Below are positions 58,081 through 64,000 of a DNA stretch of 64,000 nucleotides, in pieces. Origin of the DNA: a gamma proteobacterium NOR5-3 (GTDB taxonomy: Bacteria; Pseudomonadota; Gammaproteobacteria; Pseudomonadales; Halieaceae); assembly GCA_000158155.1 (NCBI GenBank), contig DS999405.1:1291738-1355737 (forward strand). Direction: 5' to 3'. Positions within the stretch are counted from its first letter, which is position 1; every line of letters begins with the position of its first letter. The notes below the pieces were generated by a model. It was not told where the DNA came from. It did not search any database and worked only from the letters and a program-made list of their open reading frames with translations. Made by a program: the position numbers and the translations under genes.

Positions 58081-59028
58081 ATGACCGATTTCATACTTCA
58101 CCAATACGCGGACTCACCGTTTTCAGAGAAAATTCGCGCGCTGCTTGGCTACAAGCAGTTAGCCTATAAAAGCGTTGAAATTCCGCCCATCATGCCAAAG
58201 CCAGATCTCACGGCGCTCACCGGTGGCTATCGGCGTACCCCGGTGATGCAACGCGGCGCAGATATTTTTTGTGACACTGCACTCATTGCGCGGGTCATTG
58301 AGGCTTGCAAACCCGAGCCCAGTATCTTTGCCGGACCCAGACCTGCCCAGGCCCTTGCGGCCGCACGCTGGGCCGACAGCGAGTTCTTCCGCGCCTGCGT
58401 TGGACTGGTGTTTCAACCCGCCGCAGTGGCCGCAAATCCGCGATTTCAGGACCCCGCTGCTGCCCAAGCTTTTATTCGTGATCGAGCCGACTTTACGGCC
58501 GGCAGTCCGGGGCTGAGCACCCCCTTACCCCGGGCATTAGCGGTGTTCCGGGAACATCTCAGTGCCATGGAAAAGACCCTGGATCGCCATGATTTTCTGG
58601 GCGGTGACAAGCCGGATATTGCTGATTTTTCAAACTGGCATTGCTGCTGGTTTGTCCATCGCCAGGCAGTGCTGGCGCACTATTTTGACCCTTTCAGCCA
58701 GGTAAAGGCCTGGCTCGGGCGCATGCAGGCGTACGGCGCCGCGCCCCTGGCAACGCCAATCAGCGGTGCCCAGGCCATAGATATCGCAAGCAACAACGAG
58801 CCCGCAGCCATTGATGATCCCGCGATAGACCCACTATTGGAACTCGAGGCAGGCGCAACGGTACAGGTTTTGCCCACAGACTACGGATTTCAGGCGGTGA
58901 CGGGCAGGCTGCTGGTGGCTGACGACAATCAGATCATCGTCGCCCGGGAGGACCAACAAGCCGGGCTGTTGCACGTTCATTTTCCCCGCTATGGATTTGA
59001 CGTTTCTCTTGCAGGAGACCGCGCATGA
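58081..59028 (+). CDS. Glutathione S-transferase family protein
   Basis: A 315-residue GST-like protein. The N-terminal thioredoxin-type domain begins FILHQYADSPFSEKIRALLGYKQLAYKSVEIPP; the serine-containing SPFSEK occupies the catalytic loop. GGYRRTPVMQRGADIFCDTALIARVIE is the glutathione-binding segment, and HDFLGGDKPDIADF lies in the helical C-terminal domain. A C-terminal extension (from ~225) is unusual for GSTs. It overlaps the DUF1330 gene by 4 bases. Substrate unknown. Confidence 0.87.
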   Translation: MTDFILHQYADSPFSEKIRALLGYKQLAYKSVEIPPIMPKPDLTALTGGYRRTPVMQRGADIFCDTALIARVIEACKPEPSIFAGPRPAQALAAARWADSEFFRACVGLVFQPAAVAANPRFQDPAAAQAFIRDRADFTAGSPGLSTPLPRALAVFREHLSAMEKTLDRHDFLGGDKPDIADFSNWHCCWFVHRQAVLAHYFDPFSQVKAWLGRMQAYGAAPLATPISGAQAIDIASNNEPAAIDDPAIDPLLELEAGATVQVLPTDYGFQAVTGRLLVADDNQIIVAREDQQAGLLHVHFPRYGFDVSLAGDRA

Positions 59029-59441
59029 AACATATAGACCCCACCCGCGAACAGTTTGACGCATTCAAGGCGCTACCCAGAGACACGCCGATCATGATGC
59101 TCAATCTCATTCGCCTCAAGGAAACGGCGACTTATCCCGACGGCGAAACCTGCAGCGGCGCCGAGGCCTACCGCCGCTACGGGGAACACAGCGGCCCGAT
59201 TTTTCGGGAACTCGGCGGCGAGATTTTGTGGCGCGGACATCAGGAATGCATGCTCACAGGCCCCACCGACAAGCACTGGGACATTGCCTTTGTGGCCCGT
59301 TATCCCACAGCCGGGGCGTTCCTGGCGATGGTCACCAATCCTGATTACCAGGCGATCGTAGTACACCGCACCGTCGCGGTGGACGACAGTCGATTGATCC
59401 GCTTTGCCCCCGACGATATCGGAGGCGGTTTCGCGGGTTAG
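59025..59441 (+). CDS. DUF1330 protein
   Basis: A 138-residue protein of the DUF1330 family, an alpha/beta dimeric fold related to ferredoxin-like monooxygenase proteins, without a known reaction. Family marks are PIMMLNLIRLKETATYPDG, EAYRRYGEHSGPIFRELGGEILWRG and FVARYPTAGAFLAMVTNPDYQ. Its ATG overlaps the GST stop (ATGA), so the pair probably acts on the same compound or stress. Confidence 0.88.
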   Translation: MKHIDPTREQFDAFKALPRDTPIMMLNLIRLKETATYPDGETCSGAEAYRRYGEHSGPIFRELGGEILWRGHQECMLTGPTDKHWDIAFVARYPTAGAFLAMVTNPDYQAIVVHRTVAVDDSRLIRFAPDDIGGGFAG

Positions 59442-59456
59442 CCTGGCGAAACTGCC

Positions 59457-61904
59457 TCAGCCCGCACCTATGGGTGAACCCGGAGGCATAGGCGTCAACG
59501 TTGATTCCCGGGGCTCTACCCGCCCTTCCAGAGCGCGGGCAATGAGCCAGTCCTGGTAGCGGTAAAAATCAGCGTACTGCGCCGCACTCTCATTGCCACT
59601 GCGGGATCGTGCCCGCAGGAGCCGCTGTGCTTTCTCCAGCGCTCCCCGGGCCGCCGCACGCACCTCAGGGTCGGTGGTCTGGTCGGCAAACAACTGTCGC
59701 CAGTGTTGCAGCAAAACGCCGCTACTGCGACGGTCTATAGCCCCCTCCATGCCGCTGTACTCCTGCAGCAGGATTGCGTCCTGCAAACGGGCAAACAACT
59801 GCGCTGGTGATAACTGAGCCGAATCCATACTGTGCTGAAGCGCCAGCCGAGCTAGGCGCTCAGGATGCAGCAGCGCCTCGTAGCTATGACCCACGGCTGC
59901 CTCTGCCAGACTCAGCGGGTCAAACAAGGCCCCGGTGCGCGCAGGCGCGCTCTCGCGGTTCCGCGAATAGCCGTAGGCTTTGGGCGGTATCTGCTCCAAT
60001 AACGCAGGTGACAGTGTGAGCGCATCGGGTCGAAGCGTAGCGAGAATACCTTCCAGCGCCGCACGCTGGCGCGCGGAACTCACCGGCGACACCGCTGGCG
60101 CCGCATCATCACCGCGCAGCGCATAGCGATAGTCCGCACCGCCAATGAGCTTCGCTACGGCCTCCAGCTGATAGCGGTGATACAGGTACACGGGCACTAT
60201 GGCTTCCTGCAGATCACTCATTGGTGCCCCCGCGGGAATACTGTCAGCGCCAAAGCCTGCCAACGCGGTTTTACGCAGGCGCATTACCTGATTCAATTCA
60301 GTCACAGGGTCGGCACCGCTGTCCCACAAATGCGATCGCGGGTGGAAATCACTCATCTGGCGGGAATCCGGATCGCTGATAAACTCAAACCCCGAAGCGC
60401 GATTATCCGCCAACAAAGCTGCCAGAGAGTCTGCCTCGACCTCGGGCGATGCAAACTGCGCATAGCCATAGGTAATGGCGCGTTTGTCCCACTCACCCAT
60501 CCCCACGGCATACGCATCCTTCAGGCTAACCTTCCCTGTATCATCAAGGGCCATCTGCGGATGCGGATAGTCCATGACTGAAGCGCGATTCTTGATACTC
60601 GCCGCAAAGTTATGCGCGAGTCCCAGGGTGTGGCCTACCTCGTGAGCAGACAGCTGACGTATTCGCGCCAGCGCCATTTCCATGGTCCGGGTGTCGTCTC
60701 CAGAGTCCGCAAATGCCGAGGTCATACCTCGCGCAATGAGCAGATCCTGTCGAACACGCAAGGAACCCAAAGACACGTGTCCTTTAAGGATTTCACCGCT
60801 GCGGGGATCCACCACACTCATTCCATAGGACCAACCGCGGGTTGATCGATGCACCCACTGAATCACGTTGTAACGCACGTCCATGGGATCCGCGTCCTCG
60901 GGCAACATCTCCACGCGAAAGGCGTTACTGAAGCCTGCGGCTTCATAGGCATCGGCCCACCAACTCGCACCTTCGATCAACGCTGATCGCACAGGCTCGG
61001 GGGTACCGGGATCGAGGTAGTAGATAATGGGCTCTACGGGATCGCTCACCGCCGCAGAGGGGTTTTTCTTAATCAGGCGATGACGACGAATCAGTCTTTT
61101 TTCGAGACTGTCAGTGATCGGCACCGAGTAATCCGCATATCCCATGGCAAAGTACCCGGACTCCGGGTGAAACACCCGAGGCTCAAAGCCGGCATCAGGC
61201 AACGCAATAAAGCTGTGGTGCATATGCACCGAGACCGCATGAGGATCGGGCGCTACCGAGCGCAGCTGCGGGCCCGGATCATCGCCCACAAAGGTCACCA
61301 CAGCCTCAAGCTCCGTATTTTTGGGGAACGCACGGCTGCGCGGTGCAAAAACGGCGGAGCGCGAAGCATCAGGCTTGAAACTGCCCTCCCCGCGGCTTTT
61401 GAGTCGCCGGGCAATGCCGTGGCTGTCGCGCAGTAAAAACTCGGTAGCATCAACCAGCCGCTGCTCACCGTCTTGAGCCACTACGGGAAACCCCCACAGT
61501 ACGGAACTTGCGAACGCCTGCTCCACGGAGCGTCGCTCCGCCTCGTTGGATGAGCTGGCGCGATAACTCTGATTGCTGCGCCTGAGCAAGACCTTGTCAC
61601 CCGCGGGCTCAAAGCTGACCAGCGCTGCACTGCCGCCCAGCTGGCCCCGATCCAGACCTATGTCATTGGAACCCACGCCCCGGGGCAGGCTTTCCTGGTA
61701 AAGCAAATCCCTATTGCTGTTATCCAGCAGCAGATAGATCTTGCCCTTACGCGTATCGTGATAGAACGGCACGAAGCCCGGTTCCCAACGCATACCTTCA
61801 GCAAACTCCCGTATGCGTTCACCACCGCCGGGCTGGGTGCCGCCACAGGCAGCAAGTAGTGCAATGGCCGCAAGAAGCGCGAGCGCCTGAATCTGCTGTC
61901 GCAT
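59457..61904 (-). CDS. Zinc-dependent metalloprotease lipoprotein
   Basis: An 815-residue envelope protein with lipobox ALLAAC (Cys20). The region to ~330 is a large beta-rich domain. The catalytic site is metzincin-like: HEVGHTLGLAHNF with ligands His421, His425 and His431, and Glu422 as general base, followed by SVMDYPHPQM as Met-turn. The C-terminal half is helical. The arrangement matches large DUF5117/DUF4953-type zinc-dependent metalloproteases common in marine bacteria. It is divergent from tdh across 190 bp. Substrate proteins are unknown. Confidence 0.88.
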   Translation of the reverse strand: MRQQIQALALLAAIALLAACGGTQPGGGERIREFAEGMRWEPGFVPFYHDTRKGKIYLLLDNSNRDLLYQESLPRGVGSNDIGLDRGQLGGSAALVSFEPAGDKVLLRRSNQSYRASSSNEAERRSVEQAFASSVLWGFPVVAQDGEQRLVDATEFLLRDSHGIARRLKSRGEGSFKPDASRSAVFAPRSRAFPKNTELEAVVTFVGDDPGPQLRSVAPDPHAVSVHMHHSFIALPDAGFEPRVFHPESGYFAMGYADYSVPITDSLEKRLIRRHRLIKKNPSAAVSDPVEPIIYYLDPGTPEPVRSALIEGASWWADAYEAAGFSNAFRVEMLPEDADPMDVRYNVIQWVHRSTRGWSYGMSVVDPRSGEILKGHVSLGSLRVRQDLLIARGMTSAFADSGDDTRTMEMALARIRQLSAHEVGHTLGLAHNFAASIKNRASVMDYPHPQMALDDTGKVSLKDAYAVGMGEWDKRAITYGYAQFASPEVEADSLAALLADNRASGFEFISDPDSRQMSDFHPRSHLWDSGADPVTELNQVMRLRKTALAGFGADSIPAGAPMSDLQEAIVPVYLYHRYQLEAVAKLIGGADYRYALRGDDAAPAVSPVSSARQRAALEGILATLRPDALTLSPALLEQIPPKAYGYSRNRESAPARTGALFDPLSLAEAAVGHSYEALLHPERLARLALQHSMDSAQLSPAQLFARLQDAILLQEYSGMEGAIDRRSSGVLLQHWRQLFADQTTDPEVRAAARGALEKAQRLLRARSRSGNESAAQYADFYRYQDWLIARALEGRVEPRESTLTPMPPGSPIGAG

Positions 61905-62080
61905 GATTGATCCTTGTTTGGATGAAAGGGATTTAGCGAGAGCTTAACCCGCTGAAGTTAACCGATATGATCATCGGCGAAGACTTTGGTTGCAAGCGGG
62001 GACGGGTCGCGTAACAACTTTTTATGGACTGCCCCTTGTAAGGCGCGGCGAGGAAGTACAAAATACGGGAATTATTCTCT

Positions 62081-62086
62081 TATACT
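62081..62086 (+). promoter_or_regulatory. Possible -10 box of tdh
   Basis: TATACT ends 8 bases before the tdh ATG at 62095, so a transcript from it would have almost no leader. A weak GGAA lies between. No clear -35 is seen. The remaining divergent gap (61905-62080) shows nothing else I can name. Confidence 0.35.
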
Positions 62087-62094
62087 GGAATCAC

Positions 62095-63123
62095 ATGCGC
62101 GCACTTGTAAAAAAAGAAGCGGCTCCGGGACTTTGCTTGGACGACGTAGCTCAGCCGGAACCGGGGATTAACGATGTGCTGATCAAGGTTCGCCGCACCG
62201 CCATCTGCGGCACAGACATGCACATTTACAACTGGGATGACTGGGCACAGCGAACCATTCCCGTGCCCATGGTTGTGGGGCATGAGTTCGTCGGCGAAAT
62301 TGTCGAGGTCGGCAGCAACGTCAATGACTTCAAGCCCGGGCAGATCGTCTCGGGTGAAGGTCACGTTGTCTGCGGCCGCTGTCGTAACTGCATGGCGGGT
62401 CGCCGACACCTGTGCAGCGATAACAGCGGTATCGGTGTAGATCGCCCCGGCGCGTTCGCCGAGTACCTGACTCTCCCCATGTCCAACGTCTGGGAGCACG
62501 CCCCGGGCATTGATCTGGATGTGGCCGCTCTTTTCGACCCCCTGGGCAACGCCGTGCACACTGCCTTGCAGTTCGACCTTCTGGGTGAAGATGTTTTGAT
62601 CACAGGGGCCGGCCCCATCGGCTCCATGGCCGCTGCGGTTTGTCGCCACGCAGGTGCTCGCCATGTTGTCATTACGGATGTGATCGATGAACGCCTTGCC
62701 CTGGCCGCAACCCTGGGCGCAACGCGCACAGTCAATGTCATGAACGAATCCCTCTCCGAGGTCAAACAGGAACTGGGAATGCGCGAAGGCTTTGATGTGG
62801 GTCTGGAGATGTCAGGCAACCCCCAGGCGCTCAGCGATCAGATCACCCATATGTGCCACGGCGGCAAAATTGCCATACTGGGTATTCCCGCACAAAACAC
62901 GGCGATTGACTGGAGTCAGGTGATCTTCAACATGCTCACTCTCAAAGGCATTTACGGCCGTGAGATGTACGAGACCTGGTACAAGATGTCAGTGATGATT
63001 CAAACGGGCCTTGATATCAGTCCCGTCATTACTCACCGCATGCACTATAGCGACTTCGACGAAGGATTTACGGCCATGAACAATGGCAGTGCCAGTAAAG
63101 TTATTCTGAGCTGGGACGACTAG
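62095..63123 (+). CDS. tdh: L-threonine 3-dehydrogenase
   Basis: Zinc enzyme that oxidises threonine to 2-amino-3-ketobutyrate with NAD+. The ATG at 62095 gives 342 residues, one more than E. coli Tdh; the frame upstream to 61990 is not conserved. Catalytic zinc ligands are Cys38 ([15 protein letters not shown]) and His63/Glu64 (GHEFVGEI); the structural zinc loop is [15 protein letters not shown]. The Rossmann motif is [10 protein letters not shown]. kbl follows 15 bp downstream, completing the pathway to glycine and acetyl-CoA. Confidence 0.97.
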   Translation: MRALVKKEAAPGLCLDDVAQPEPGINDVLIKVRRTAICGTDMHIYNWDDWAQRTIPVPMVVGHEFVGEIVEVGSNVNDFKPGQIVSGEGHVVCGRCRNCMAGRRHLCSDNSGIGVDRPGAFAEYLTLPMSNVWEHAPGIDLDVAALFDPLGNAVHTALQFDLLGEDVLITGAGPIGSMAAAVCRHAGARHVVITDVIDERLALAATLGATRTVNVMNESLSEVKQELGMREGFDVGLEMSGNPQALSDQITHMCHGGKIAILGIPAQNTAIDWSQVIFNMLTLKGIYGREMYETWYKMSVMIQTGLDISPVITHRMHYSDFDEGFTAMNNGSASKVILSWDD

Positions 63124-63138
63124 ACAAGGAGTCAGATT

Positions 63139-64000
63139 ATGTACGGTAACTTTCAGGCGCATCTGCGCGAAGAGCTGCAGGGCATTCGTGATGCGGGTCT
63201 GTATAAAGACGAGATAGAGTTCACCAGTGCCCAGGGCGCTCATGTGGCCATCGCCGGCAGCCCGAACGTACTCAATCTCTGCGCCAATAACTATTTGGGC
63301 CTGGCGGAACACCCTGAGGTCAAAGCCGCCGCTGCAAAGGGTCTGGACGAATGGGGCTACGGAATGGCATCCGTGCGCTTTATCTGCGGGACCCAGAGCC
63401 TGCATAAAGAACTGGAAAGTGCACTGGCAGCGTTTCTGGGCCTGGAAGCCTGCATCCTCTACCCCTCGGGCTTTGATGCCAACGGCGGCCTGTTCGAAAC
63501 GCTGTTCGGCGCTGAGGATGCCATCATCTCCGACGCACTGAATCACGCGAGCATCATTGACGGCGTGCGTCTGTGCAAAGCGCAGCGCTACCGCTACGCG
63601 AACAATGACATGCAGGATCTGGAGACGCAGCTTCAGGCAGCCAATGCGGCCGGCGCGAGGTTCAAGCTCATCACCACCGACGGCGTGTTCTCCATGGATG
63701 GCAGCATCGCGCAGCTGGATAAAATCTGTGATCTGGCCGAGCAGTACGGCGCCCTAGTGCATTTTGACGACTGCCACGCCACCGGTTTTCTCGGCGCGCA
63801 GGGACGGGGTACGCACGAGTATCACCAGTGTATGGACCGCGTGGACATCATTACGGGCACGCTGGGCAAAGCCCTGGGCGGCGCCAGCGGTGGTTTTACC
63901 GCCGCGCGCTCAGAAGTTGTGGATCTCCTTCGCCAGCGCTCGCGCCCCTATCTGTTTTCCAATACCGTCGCACCACCGGTCGTGGCCGGGGCCCTGCAGG
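63139..64000 (+). CDS. kbl: 2-amino-3-ketobutyrate CoA ligase (truncated by window end)
   Basis: PLP enzyme that splits 2-amino-3-ketobutyrate with CoA into glycine and acetyl-CoA. The ATG at 63139 follows AAGGAG. The first 287 residues are present and open to the window edge; the family is ~398. Motifs are [47 protein letters not shown] and the PLP site TLGKALGG with Lys244, the same number as in E. coli Kbl. tdh-kbl is the usual operon. Confidence 0.96.
   Translation, partial: MYGNFQAHLREELQGIRDAGLYKDEIEFTSAQGAHVAIAGSPNVLNLCANNYLGLAEHPEVKAAAAKGLDEWGYGMASVRFICGTQSLHKELESALAAFLGLEACILYPSGFDANGGLFETLFGAEDAIISDALNHASIIDGVRLCKAQRYRYANNDMQDLETQLQAANAAGARFKLITTDGVFSMDGSIAQLDKICDLAEQYGALVHFDDCHATGFLGAQGRGTHEYHQCMDRVDIITGTLGKALGGASGGFTAARSEVVDLLRQRSRPYLFSNTVAPPVVAGALQ

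Overview
The window comes from the chromosome of a Gram-negative gammaproteobacterium. It is GC-rich and densely coding on both strands. A Na+-translocating decarboxylase, POT peptide uptake and lutABC suggest a marine heterotroph. The order recA, mutS, fdxA, rpoS, nlpD, pcm, ispF, ispD, ftsB, eno, kdsA, pyrG, tilS, accA matches the block known from Pseudomonas and relatives. A Halieaceae/Congregibacter-like source (OM60/NOR5 clade) is my best guess from gene content; it is not proven here. I saw no transposase, phage gene, CRISPR array, rRNA or tRNA, and no gene-free stretch above about 290 bases.

Region 1 (1-18.6 kb) is the conserved block. It holds SOS-controlled recA, an AstE-like hydrolase plus a GCS2-like ligase, divergent mutS and fdxA, then a long leftward series: accA, tilS, pyrG, kdsA, eno, ftsB, ispD, ispF, pcm, a DUF368 gene, nlpD and rpoS. 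truD and surE, which usually lie between ispF and pcm, are absent. Region 2 (18.7-22.1 kb) is the oadGAB sodium pump, transcribed toward accA.

Region 3 (22.1-31.7 kb) runs rightward: dusC, a POT peptide transporter, a saccharopine-dehydrogenase-like reductase, an unknown membrane protein with a Pro-rich linker, and the lactate-oxidation operon lutABC, which meets a SYLF-domain gene tail to tail. Region 4 (31.8-39.3 kb) has a canonical GAPDH overlapping a GAPDH paralogue that has lost its catalytic cysteine, then folE, a YaiI-family gene, an acyl-CoA ligase, two small lipoproteins, a short-chain dehydrogenase and a ChaC-type glutathione-degrading enzyme. Region 5 (39.4-47 kb) is a leftward iron and heavy-metal group (DUF3754, Atm1-type ABC exporter, feoA, feoB), then two YeeE/YedE half-transporters, a threonine dehydratase and a TerB-like gene.

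Region 6 (47-52.9 kb) is an RND efflux pair whose permease is split by a one-base frameshift, and an M20 amidohydrolase. Region 7 (53-64 kb) has msbA, a glycosyltransferase, a creatininase-family gene, a cystathionine beta-lyase, a GST plus DUF1330 pair, a large zinc metalloprotease lipoprotein, and tdh-kbl for threonine breakdown, with kbl cut by the window end.

The most notable observations are the GAPDH pseudoenzyme coupled to real GAPDH, a seven-unit degenerate repeat starting at the rpoS stop codon, a 15-bp minisatellite inside rpoS, and two one-base frameshifts (recA tail, RND permease). Both frameshifts look like an undercounted base in a short G or C run and may be sequence errors. 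Several genes relate to glutathione or thiols (GCS2-like ligase, ChaC, GST, Atm1-type exporter); whether they work together is inference.
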